Positions 6,584 through 11,885 of a DNA stretch of 11,885 bases are shown here, piece by piece. The notes beneath the pieces are model-generated. The model saw only the letters and a list, made by a program, of their open reading frames with translations, did no database searches and was not told the DNA's origin. The first letter of the stretch is position 1, and the number at the start of each line of letters is the position of its first letter. The stretch is from Clostridiales bacterium. Its GTDB lineage: Bacteria > Bacillota_A > Clostridia > Saccharofermentanales > Saccharofermentanaceae. The stretch is taken from NCBI GenBank assembly GCA_017649745.1, contig JAGCGE010000397.1, positions 1 to 11,885 of the forward strand, written 5' to 3'. The translations under genes and the position numbers were made by a program.

Positions 6584-7254
6584 TATACCACCTCCTTAAG
6601 GGAGGTCATATCATTTCCAAGTTCGCTTTTAAAACAAACTATATGAATTCCTATTTGTCTATATTTTTCAAAAATGTAATCTGGAGCTGTTCCATATATT
6701 ACTATTGCGATTGGCTGTAGTCTTCTTATTACTACATCAAGGCCTTTTACAAATATCTCGCGATCAACGATGGTTTTTATTGTTCCATGAGATCCAATTG
6801 ATATTACAGCATGCTTAGGAAGCCCATCGCAGCAACATCGATATGTTCTTCTGTCTCCGAAACGAACATTAGGAATTACTTTGACGCCATTAATTTGAAG
6901 CCATGTTCCTATAGCTCTGCTTCTGTAGATGTTCCATAGCTGCATTACTAGCGGCATGTCGCGGAACAAACTCCAATCCGGCAAAATGACACCGTTATAA
7001 CGTTTTAGGATAGATAAGTATCTTTTGGGATTTCTCCATAGGCGTTCGAACAGATAGTCATCCTCGTAAAAATGGACCCAATAATTGTGATCCTTGGAGG
7101 ATATACATTTTGAGAACGGAATCAGTCTATTAGGGATTTCATAGCAAGGATTAATTATCGGAAACTCAAAGAATCCCGCAAATGTAGCTAATGAAACTAA
7201 AAAAACGTGAAAAACGTCTTTGCATCCTTTACGGGTGCCATTTTCTTTTGACAT
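6583..7254 (-). CDS. DUF4417 family protein
   Basis: AAGGAGGG about nine bases before the ATG supports the start. The stretch 'GVILPDWSLFRDMPLVMQL' followed by 'RSRAIGTWLQ', 'GVKVIPNVRFGDRRTY' and 'AVISIGSHGTIK' is typical of DUF4417, a family frequent on phages and mobile elements of Firmicutes, with no established activity. The C-terminus, 'IAIVIYGTAPDYIFEKYRQIGIHIVCF', resembles a Rossmann-like strand-helix-strand end. It is the first gene of a tight leftward operon, overlaps the next start by one base and is preceded by about 200 non-coding bases. The family call is from recalled motifs and fairly sure. Its role beside the metallopeptidase-like protein is unknown. Confidence 0.8.
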   Translation of the reverse strand: MSKENGTRKGCKDVFHVFLVSLATFAGFFEFPIINPCYEIPNRLIPFSKCISSKDHNYWVHFYEDDYLFERLWRNPKRYLSILKRYNGVILPDWSLFRDMPLVMQLWNIYRSRAIGTWLQINGVKVIPNVRFGDRRTYRCCCDGLPKHAVISIGSHGTIKTIVDREIFVKGLDVVIRRLQPIAIVIYGTAPDYIFEKYRQIGIHIVCFKSELGNDMTSLKEVV

Positions 7255-7325
7255 AAACTATGCCCTCCTTAATTGGAAAAAATAGAATATTAAAGAATAA
7301 GTTCATATAAGAACCCTCCGGTAAA

Positions 7326-7354
7326 TTGATTTCTTCCTTCGGATGTGGCATAAT
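7326..7354 (+). promoter_or_regulatory. Promoter of the putative small RNA
   Basis: TTGATT (7326-7331), a 17-base spacer and CATAAT (7349-7354) form a good sigma-A type promoter. A TG at 7346-7347 extends the -10. Transcription would begin near G7361. No + strand ORF follows. Confidence 0.6.
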
Positions 7355-7360
7355 ATATTT

Positions 7361-7427
7361 GCTGAAACGGATGCTTCATCCGAGGAATACACCTTTTAAG
7401 TGACTTAGTTACTTATGGGGTGTTTTT
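7361..7427 (+). ncRNA. Putative small RNA of about 67 nt (promoter, two hairpins, terminator)
   Basis: Downstream of the promoter is a perfect hairpin, CGGATG-ctt-CATCCG (7368-7382). It is followed by a long hairpin and T-run (7389-7427) that acts as an intrinsic terminator. No start codon with a ribosome binding site lies between. The unit is opposite in strand to both flanking operons (start of DUF4417 at 7254, end of the ImmA-like gene at 7456), so the terminator has no protein gene to serve. The three wobble pairs in the long hairpin are G-U on the + strand but would be A-C mismatches on the - strand, which argues for a + strand RNA. I do not recognise the RNA family. Its target is unknown; it might pair with the neighbouring operons' messages or act elsewhere. 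Confidence 0.5.
7389..7427 (+). terminator. Intrinsic terminator of the putative small RNA
   Basis: The arms 7389-7404 and 7408-7423 form 15 pairs of 16, three of them G-U wobbles, around a three-base loop TTA, followed by TTTTT ending at 7427. It is directional: the wobbles pair only as + strand RNA. Confidence 0.75.
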
Positions 7428-7455
7428 CGTTTATGTGGAGTTTTTGTTATCACCG

Positions 7456-7995
7456 TTATCCTCCTATTAAGAATTGTAATTGGTATGTTGCTGCATCGTT
7501 AGAAACTTTGCATAAAAAGGCAATTTGATCAGGGGTGAAATTCTTTTTCCGTTTTTTTAGTTTGTGATACGGTATAAGAAGTTCAGCAGCAAGACACTTT
7601 GCTTGCCATTCAGGATCATTAAAAGTTTTTATTGTTTTACTACTACGACTATAAAGCTTTAATCCTAGGATACAGACTAATATATAGTGAGAAATCTCAT
7701 GGGCTATGGTCATTCTATCTCTACCTCTAAAATTACAAGCACCTTCATAAACACTTTCTTTTATTCTAATTGTGCTATTAATTACATCTGTTTCAGCATG
7801 GGTAGACGAATCTTCCCATTCTTTATCAGGAACAATTTCATATGATAGATTAGGATCATCAATACATAGCTGATCTAGTAATATTTCAATTGGTAAACAC
7901 CAACTATCAATATATCCATACTCACTTCTTATAACATACGCTAGCTCTCTCAGATCTTTACGTGAAACGGCTTGCGCATAATATCTGCTACTCAT
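7456..7995 (-). CDS. ImmA/IrrE-type zinc metallopeptidase
   Basis: The 179-residue protein has the ImmA/IrrE signature 'RMTIAHEISHYIL' with H99, E100 and H103, and a third-ligand segment 'NDPEWQAKCLAAELLIP' (E129 likely). An AAGGAGGATTC ribosome site precedes the ATG, and the start overlaps the stop of the XRE gene by eight bases, so translation is coupled. In known pairs such as ImmA/ImmR of ICEBs1, the peptidase cleaves the partner repressor when the mobile element senses damage or cell signals. I infer the same here, with the upstream XRE protein as substrate. The genes controlled could include the divergent ATPase/TOPRIM/SEFIR cluster. Family assignment is firm; target and trigger are inferred. 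Confidence 0.88.
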   Translation of the reverse strand: MSSRYYAQAVSRKDLRELAYVIRSEYGYIDSWCLPIEILLDQLCIDDPNLSYEIVPDKEWEDSSTHAETDVINSTIRIKESVYEGACNFRGRDRMTIAHEISHYILVCILGLKLYSRSSKTIKTFNDPEWQAKCLAAELLIPYHKLKKRKKNFTPDQIAFLCKVSNDAATYQLQFLIGG

Positions 7996-8365
7996 TGGTA
8001 GAATCCTCCTTAAATCTATTTTTTAATATGTCCAAGAGCTCTTTACTTGTCTTTTCATCTATATCTTCGAATCTACGAGCAAATGTAATTGCCAGATCCT
8101 TATTGCAAGAAGAAACCTCGGATATATTCAGTTCAACTGTTTTAAAAGATTCGTAGGCCAATGTATTAAACTCTTCAATTTCCTCTTCGCTGAGATCATA
8201 TTTGCTTGGGATTAGCTCAAACCAAGTATCGGGCATTTTCTTGTTGCCATTTTCTACAGCTGAGAGAAATGCAGCTGAAATATCGAGATCTGCCGCCATT
8301 TGCCTTAATGACTTTTTTGTATTTGTTCTTATTTTCAATAAGAAATTTCCGAGTTTTGTTCGCAT
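7988..8365 (-). CDS. XRE-family helix-turn-helix repressor
   Basis: GGAGAAA before the ATG supports this start. Residues about 5-60 form an XRE/Cro-type helix-turn-helix, with 'LGNFLLKIRTNTKKSLRQMAADLDISAAFLSAVENGNKKMP'. The rest (residues 60-125) is helical and acidic with no enzyme motif, as in short ImmR-like or phage-type repressors. It is co-transcribed with the ImmA/IrrE-type gene, which it overlaps by eight bases. A 19-bp palindrome lies exactly between the -35 and -10 of its own promoter, so negative autoregulation is very likely. Its other targets are probably the GTTTAC-containing region nearby. The DNA-binding call is sure; the regulon is inferred. Confidence 0.9.
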   Translation of the reverse strand: MRTKLGNFLLKIRTNTKKSLRQMAADLDISAAFLSAVENGNKKMPDTWFELIPSKYDLSEEEIEEFNTLAYESFKTVELNISEVSSCNKDLAITFARRFEDIDEKTSKELLDILKNRFKEDSTNE

Positions 8366-8403
8366 ACTTATTTCTCCTGTGTTTACCTTTATGGTTTACA
8401 CTA

Positions 8404-8432
8404 AAGTTACTACAATTTTATTGTAGTGTCAA
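8404..8432 (-). promoter_or_regulatory. Promoter and operator of the XRE-ImmA pair
   Basis: On the - strand, TTGACA (8427-8432) is followed after 17 bases by TAACTT (8404-8409). The spacer holds the perfect inverted repeat ACTACAA-5-TTGTAGT (8409-8427), an ideal position for a repressor. The word GTTTAC also occurs at 8381-8386, 8394-8399 and 8441-8446 on the + strand, flanking the promoter, and may form extra binding sites. Confidence 0.75.
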
Positions 8433-8687
8433 CCCTGTCGGTTTACAAAACTTTCCGATAAATTCAAAATTCGTGTTTGTTATATTTTTGGGAGTTGACT
8501 TAGGTTATAGCTAGAGAAAAACTATTGTTCAACTTTAATGTGTGACAAAGTATTTCTTTTATTCTAATAATTAATTAGTAGTGGGCTGGAACTTATTCCT
8601 GCTATAAGCACTTGAAAAGAATATATAAAATGAGATATTATTAGTTCTGAAAAGCAGAACTAATAATAAAAAAGAGGGGGGTTAAAG
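8433..8687. other. Intergenic region between the divergent XRE and ATPase genes
   Basis: No gene is seen. Apart from the XRE promoter next to it, it holds a possible forward promoter (TTGAAA at 8612-8617, TATTAT at 8636-8641, spacer 18) and a strong inverted repeat listed separately. The rest is featureless AT-rich sequence. Confidence 0.45.
8636..8668 (+). promoter_or_regulatory. Perfect 14-bp inverted repeat just upstream of the ATPase ribosome binding site
   Basis: The arms 8636-8649 and 8655-8668 are exactly complementary, centred on TTAGTTCTG and CAGAACTAA, with a five-base loop AAAAG. No T-run follows on the + strand, so it is not an ordinary terminator. It overlaps the possible -10 and ends five bases before the AGAGGGGGG ribosome site, so it could be an operator or a 5' leader hairpin. 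Confidence 0.6.
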
Positions 8688-9809
8688 GTGATTTTAATGA
8701 ATTTAAAGTTGGACAATTTTTTGTTGTTCAATAATTTCGAAATTAATATGTCTTATCCCAAAAAAATAGTTGGTTCAAGTTTAAAAGAGGAACACTTAGC
8801 CAATTTTCCTAATTTTAGATATAAAAAACTGATTATTCTTATGGGAGCAAATGCCTCTGGTAAAACTGCTTTAGGTCGCATACTAATGGGTATTTATAAT
8901 TTTATCCTTAACAAAGAGTATGGGGCTATTGTAGGTTTAATTGAAGATAAGGAACAACTCGCTAGTTTAGAAATGGACTTTGTAGTTGGTGAAAAAGAAT
9001 TGTATAGATTGATTGCGAGAGTTTCTCCTAATGCAAATGATTATTACGAAAGTAATGATATTCAGGTATGTGTTAAAAAAACTACTATTTCTTCCAGTGA
9101 TAACTATGAAAAGTGTTCAATTCGCTTAAACAGCAGCAATATAGATTTTGGATCCAATTATATTAGTGAACTAGAAAAGATACCTCCCATAACATGGATG
9201 TTTGAATATCCGTTTGCTTCTGAAGGGCGAAAGAAGGTAATTCTTCCTGTTGAGGAAGAAAAGTACGGTGAGTATTTAAAGACGGTACTTAGTATATTAG
9301 ATCCAAGAATAAGTGATGTTAAGAAAATTGATGATTCAAAAGGCACATATATTATCATCAGAAATGGAAAAGGGCTTGTTATGGAAAATGGAGAATTAAG
9401 TTCACCAGAGAAATTGTCAAGTGGAACATTAGATGGAATTGGAGTAGCGAATATTTTGACCGTTCTTAAGCTTCATGCTGCGGGGTTTTATTACTGTGAT
9501 GAAAAGTTTTCTCATATTCATAGCGAGTATGAAAAAGCTTTTTTATCAATATTGGCTGACGGTTTAGGGTCTAATGAACAATTATTTTACACAACTCATA
9601 ATACTGATGTTTTGGACATGGATTTTCCTTTGCATTCTTATGCATTTATGAGAAGAGATACCTTTTTGAGTAATTATGTATCGTGTATATATGCCTCAGA
9701 TTATATAAAAAAGAACGATGTTTCTTTGAAAGCTGCAGTAGAAAATGATGTTTTTTCGGCTAATCCTGATGTGTCAGAAATATTCAATCTGTTCGGTAGG
9801 GAGGATTAA
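8688..9809 (+). CDS. ABC-type AAA ATPase (OLD/PARIS AriA-like), partner of the following TOPRIM protein
   Basis: GTG at 8688 is preceded by GAGGGGGG with a six-base gap. ATG at 8697, with AAAGGTG before it, is nearly as good. Motifs in order: N-terminal 'MNLKLDNFLLFNNFEI', as in RecF/OLD-like ATPases; Walker A 'GANASGKT' (53-60); an ABC signature-like 'LSSGT' (243-247); Walker B 'FYYCDEKF' (D271, E272); and an H-loop 'YTTHNTDVLD' (H304). The protein is soluble. An ABC-type ATPase paired with a TOPRIM protein is the architecture of OLD, Gabija and PARIS anti-phage systems, where the ATPase senses infection and controls the nuclease. Here the TOPRIM gene follows two bases later. The ATPase call is firm and the defence role is inferred from architecture and context. 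Confidence 0.85.
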   Translation: MILMNLKLDNFLLFNNFEINMSYPKKIVGSSLKEEHLANFPNFRYKKLIILMGANASGKTALGRILMGIYNFILNKEYGAIVGLIEDKEQLASLEMDFVVGEKELYRLIARVSPNANDYYESNDIQVCVKKTTISSSDNYEKCSIRLNSSNIDFGSNYISELEKIPPITWMFEYPFASEGRKKVILPVEEEKYGEYLKTVLSILDPRISDVKKIDDSKGTYIIIRNGKGLVMENGELSSPEKLSSGTLDGIGVANILTVLKLHAAGFYYCDEKFSHIHSEYEKAFLSILADGLGSNEQLFYTTHNTDVLDMDFPLHSYAFMRRDTFLSNYVSCIYASDYIKKNDVSLKAAVENDVFSANPDVSEIFNLFGRED

Positions 9810-9811
9810 AT

Positions 9812-10321
9812 ATGAAAGATGATAGATATATCTATCTGGTCGAAGGAGATTGTGAAAAGAAATTGATTGAAGTTCTAAAAGAACAAAAAAATCTAATCGT
9901 TTCTGGTAAAGTATATCGAATTAATGTAATTCAAGAACACTTGTCAGAGACATTTCTTCGCACTTTTTTAGATAATACAATTGTGATTCTTGTTTTTGAT
10001 ACAGACACTGATAATAATACAATTTTATTTAAAAACATTCAAACTCTATCAAGACATCAAAAAATAAAGGATATATGGTATGTAATACAGGTTGAGAATT
10101 TGGAGGATGAAATAGTTAAATCAACAGATTTATCTGATGCTAAAGCATTAATAGGATGTACCGGATCAAAGGAGTATAAACATTATTTCATAAAAGAAAA
10201 AAATTTATATGACAAATTATTGAAACATCATTTTGATATGTCCAAAATATGGATTACTGATCCTAAGGGAGCCTTTAAACGGCTAAAAAATGAAGGATTT
10301 AGAATCAAAAGAAGTGAATAA
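9812..10321 (+). CDS. Minimal TOPRIM-fold protein, putative nuclease partner of the ATPase
   Basis: The ATG lies two bases after the ATPase stop, and its GGGAGG ribosome site is inside that gene, so the pair is a coupled operon. 'YIYLVEGDCEKKLIEVL' (6-22) with E11 and G12, and 'VILVFDTDTDN' (58-68) with D63 and D65, give the glutamate and DxD of a TOPRIM active site. 'YVIQVENLEDEIV' (90-102) resembles the segment after the TOPRIM core in RloB-like and OLD-like proteins. At 169 residues it is far shorter than the TOPRIM/DUF4435 effector AriB of PARIS (about 300 as I recall) and carries little beyond the core. It may be a nuclease released by the ATPase or a sensor of it. The TOPRIM call is from motifs and fairly sure; activity is unknown. 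Confidence 0.72.
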   Translation: MKDDRYIYLVEGDCEKKLIEVLKEQKNLIVSGKVYRINVIQEHLSETFLRTFLDNTIVILVFDTDTDNNTILFKNIQTLSRHQKIKDIWYVIQVENLEDEIVKSTDLSDAKALIGCTGSKEYKHYFIKEKNLYDKLLKHHFDMSKIWITDPKGAFKRLKNEGFRIKRSE

Positions 10322-10332
10322 TTGTAATTAAT

Positions 10333-10386
10333 AAATAAGCAACGATACTTTGTAGGAAATAAATTAAGTTATATAGTTGCTTATTT
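10333..10386. repeat. 11-bp inverted repeat between the TOPRIM and SEFIR genes
   Basis: AAATAAGCAAC (10333-10343) and GTTGCTTATTT (10376-10386) are perfect complements separated by 32 bases. No T-run follows directly. It lies in the only gap (100 bases) between the two genes and could be a leader structure, an operator pair or a weak attenuator. Confidence 0.5.
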
Positions 10387-10421
10387 GAAAATTTTGTAGC
10401 TACTATTTTTTGAGGTGGAAT

Positions 10422-11531
10422 ATGTCTGACAATCCTAAAGTGTTTATATCGTACAGTCATAAGGATAATGATTATGAACAAAAGATACTTTCTTTTGCTA
10501 ACAAACTTCGAAGTGAAGGTATTGATGCAAATGTTGATTTATATGAAGAGGCTCCGTCTGAGGGTTGGCAACGTTGGATGGAAAATCAGATAAACAGCTC
10601 GGATTATGTTGTTATTATTAATAGTGAAAGTTATTACAATAAATTCTATAAGAATCAAGGGAAAGGAATAAGTTGGGAAGTACATATCATATATCAATTA
10701 CTGTATGATCTCGGAGGAAACAATACCAAGTTCATCCCGATTGTTTTTGAGGAAAAGGATATTCAGTACATCCTTACACCTCTTAAGAGCTATACATTTT
10801 ACAATATTGGAAATAATGATGAATATGATGCATTATATTGGCGCCTGAGAGGAATTCCCAAGATAGAAAAGCCGCCACTGGGAGCGTTTAGGGCTCTTCC
10901 GAAGAAAGAACAAAAGACAATGTTCTATTCTACTCCAATAGATATAGAGAAGTGGGATCAAGCAGGTTGGAAAGGGATAGTTTACTTTTTTTCTTCGAAG
11001 GTTCCTATAATGGGACTTCTGTTTCAAAATTATGAGATGGGACGAGAGATTTTTAGGGAATGGAAGACAAAAGCAAACAATGGATTTGCAGACGAGTTTT
11101 TGTCATTGACTTATATTGTTCCACCATTTCCGAAGGGTTGCTGGATATATGGAGAGCCTGATAGTAATAATGGAAATGGATATATTGTTCATATAGGCGC
11201 TAATATTGATAGCGTATATTCTCGTGCTCACGATTCTGGTGTAAAAGATAATGAGATATTAATATCAACGGTTAGTCGATTTCGTTGGATGCCAGAATTA
11301 AATGGAAACGATAACAGAATATGCTTACAAAATATGACGAACTCAGGTAAAGAGTATTATATTGTTCCTGTAGGCTTGAGGTCATGGTCTAATAGTGCGA
11401 ATCAGTTCTCTGAAAGTAACATATTGATAGATTTTTCTGACATGGTAATGATGAAAAAATTAGTGTTTAAAAGAGGCATTGATATTGATAACAACGATCC
11501 GACTATCGTAGTGTTATCAAAACCGAAATAA
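10422..11531 (+). CDS. SEFIR-domain protein with unrecognised C-terminal domain
   Basis: I prefer ATG at 10422, preceded by GAGGTGG (10412-10418). An upstream TTG at 10410 would overlap that site. Residues 4-130 are a SEFIR domain (the TIR-related SEF/IL-17R family): 'PKVFISYSHKDNDYEQKI', 'LRSEGIDANVDLYE', 'PSEGWQRWMENQI', 'DYVVIINSESYY' and 'GISWEVHIIYQLLYD'. Bacterial SEFIR and TIR proteins act in abortive anti-phage immunity, and several consume NAD+. Residues about 145-369 form a domain I cannot name, with 'GWKGIVYFFSSKVPIMGLLF', 'WKTKANNGF', 'PKGCWIYGEP' and 'GYIVHIGANIDS'. It may be a ligand sensor or effector. There are no membrane segments. The gene is the last before the tRNA-end att site and 100 bases after the TOPRIM gene, so co-transcription is possible but not certain. 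Confidence 0.85.
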   Translation: MSDNPKVFISYSHKDNDYEQKILSFANKLRSEGIDANVDLYEEAPSEGWQRWMENQINSSDYVVIINSESYYNKFYKNQGKGISWEVHIIYQLLYDLGGNNTKFIPIVFEEKDIQYILTPLKSYTFYNIGNNDEYDALYWRLRGIPKIEKPPLGAFRALPKKEQKTMFYSTPIDIEKWDQAGWKGIVYFFSSKVPIMGLLFQNYEMGREIFREWKTKANNGFADEFLSLTYIVPPFPKGCWIYGEPDSNNGNGYIVHIGANIDSVYSRAHDSGVKDNEILISTVSRFRWMPELNGNDNRICLQNMTNSGKEYYIVPVGLRSWSNSANQFSESNILIDFSDMVMMKKLVFKRGIDIDNNDPTIVVLSKPK

Positions 11532-11544
11532 ATGAAAAATAGTA

Positions 11545-11604
11545 ATGGTGCATACAATTGAATCTAAAATAGTAAATGTTGACCCCAATTCTGACCCCAA
11601 ATGA
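11545..11604 (+). pseudogene. Possible remnant of an integrase C-terminus
   Basis: The frame ends 'IVNVDPNSDPK' at a TGA at 11602-11604. As far as I recall, tails with repeated D-P-(N/K) from GACCCC repeats occur at the very end of some Clostridia tyrosine integrases beside att sites. No recombinase core is present in the window. This reading rests on weak resemblance and position next to a tRNA end. Confidence 0.25.
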
Positions 11605-11714
11605 AATGGCTTGAAGTAGAAGAAATAGACCAGTTGATGTGAAAATGAGTGTATTTCGCTCCTAAAAATGCGTATTTTGATAGTAATTGACAGAACAGTA
11701 TGAAATCATTACTA

Positions 11715-11737
11715 TTCGAATCCCACCGGCTCCGCCA
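11715..11737 (+). other. tRNA 3'-end fragment, probable attachment site
   Basis: TTCGAAT (11715-11721) matches a T-loop. It is followed by a T-stem arm CCCAC, an acceptor arm CGGCTCC, discriminator G and CCA. The 5' half of a tRNA is absent: the bases before the loop (TACTA) cannot pair with CCCAC. This is the usual result of integration into a tRNA gene. G73 and an inferred 5' GGAGCCG end fit a tRNA-Ser better than tmRNA, which normally carries A73. Confidence 0.65.
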
Positions 11738-11744
11738 GAATGTG

Positions 11745-11800
11745 TGAAGCTACCCCCATAAGTTGGACAGTGATGTACAGCTTACGGGGGTACTCTTATA
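11745..11800 (+). mobile_element. Possible IS3-family terminal end (partial)
   Basis: Directly after the tRNA end, TGAAGCTACCCCCATAAGTT (11745-11764), continued by GGACAGT, resembles the TG-starting, C-rich then AAGTTGGACA termini of many IS3-family elements. TACCCCCATAAG (11751-11762) and CTTACGGGGGTA (11781-11792) are inverted repeats matching 11 of 12. No transposase is visible because the window ends soon after. A tRNA-gene terminator hairpin is the alternative. Confidence 0.35.
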
Positions 11801-11839
11801 TTCAAGAGTTGTTAAGAGCATATTGACGGATAAAATACT

Positions 11840-11885
11840 GCCAAAACGCCGAAAAATATCGAGCCAAAACGCCGAAAAATATTGA
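11840..11885 (+). repeat. Two copies of a 23-bp tandem repeat at the window edge
   Basis: Positions 11840-11862 and 11863-11885 are the same 23-base unit (GCCAAAACGCCGAAAAATAT followed by CGA or TGA), differing at one base. Further copies may lie outside the window. Confidence 0.85.

Larger units (their letters stand above)
11532..11885. other. Gene-free right end of the island
   Basis: No intact gene is seen. It holds a short open frame ending at 11604 that could be an integrase-tail remnant, the direct repeat GACCCCAA (11581-11588 and 11593-11600), a tRNA 3' end (11715-11737), an inverted repeat of IS3-like character (11751-11792) and a 23-bp tandem repeat reaching the window edge. Confidence 0.6.

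Noticed and set aside
7301..7314. Imperfect palindrome GTTCATATAAGAAC upstream of the DUF4417 operon
   Set aside because: Only 12 of 14 bases fit, and no clear leftward promoter could be placed around it, so I do not call an operator.
11715..11737. Reading the tRNA-like end as tmRNA (ssrA)
   Set aside because: tmRNA normally carries A before CCA. Here the base is G, which fits tRNA-Ser better, though tmRNA is not fully excluded.
11840..11885. Start of a CRISPR array
   Set aside because: The two 23-bp units are directly adjacent with no spacer between them, and no cas gene is present.

Overview
The window is AT-rich DNA of low-GC Firmicutes type, most likely from a gut or rumen Lachnospiraceae-like Clostridia. 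This rests on the strong AGGAGG-type ribosome binding sites, the codon use and the kinds of genes present. No database search was possible, so the taxon is inferred. It reads as an accessory (defence or mobile) island whose right edge is a tRNA 3' end.

Layout. 1-505: gene remains, namely the C-terminal end of a DUF2971 protein entering from the left edge and a short untracked remnant of the C-terminus of an ABC-transporter sugar-binding protein. 506-5001: a two-gene forward unit made of an AlbA_2/HATPase (RecG-like) winged-helix regulator and a 986-residue DSR2-like SIR2 protein, an anti-phage NADase. The 10-bp word TTAAAGCGCA occurs four times around the promoter of this unit and again as an in-frame 12-bp tandem array inside the regulator gene. 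5002-5690: a mostly non-coding stretch with a large inverted repeat, a frameshifted small SEC-C zinc-motif gene and a bidirectional terminator.

5692-8365: leftward genes. A tight three-gene operon encodes a DUF4417 protein, a putative HEGTH metallopeptidase with an FHGGFG N-terminus, and a small unknown protein. Upstream of it lies an XRE repressor/ImmA-type metallopeptidase pair whose operator sits exactly between a consensus -35 and -10. Between these two operons, on the opposite strand, is a complete promoter, hairpin and terminator unit with no ORF: a candidate small RNA of about 67 nt. 8636-11531: forward genes for an ABC-type AAA ATPase and a minimal TOPRIM protein (PARIS/OLD-like in architecture), then a SEFIR-domain protein with an unrecognised C-terminal domain. 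11532-11885: no gene. It holds a possible integrase-tail remnant with a direct repeat, 23 nt matching the end of a tRNA including CCA (probably an att site), a possible IS3-type end, and a 23-bp tandem repeat cut by the window edge.

How the parts may work together. The AlbA_2 protein probably represses its own operon and so sets the DSR2 level. XRE/ImmA is probably a protease-relieved switch next to the ATPase/TOPRIM/SEFIR cluster. That cluster combines a sensor or motor ATPase, a nuclease-like TOPRIM and a signalling-type SEFIR protein, and it is the best candidate for an undescribed defence system here. These functional links are inferred from motifs and gene order only.
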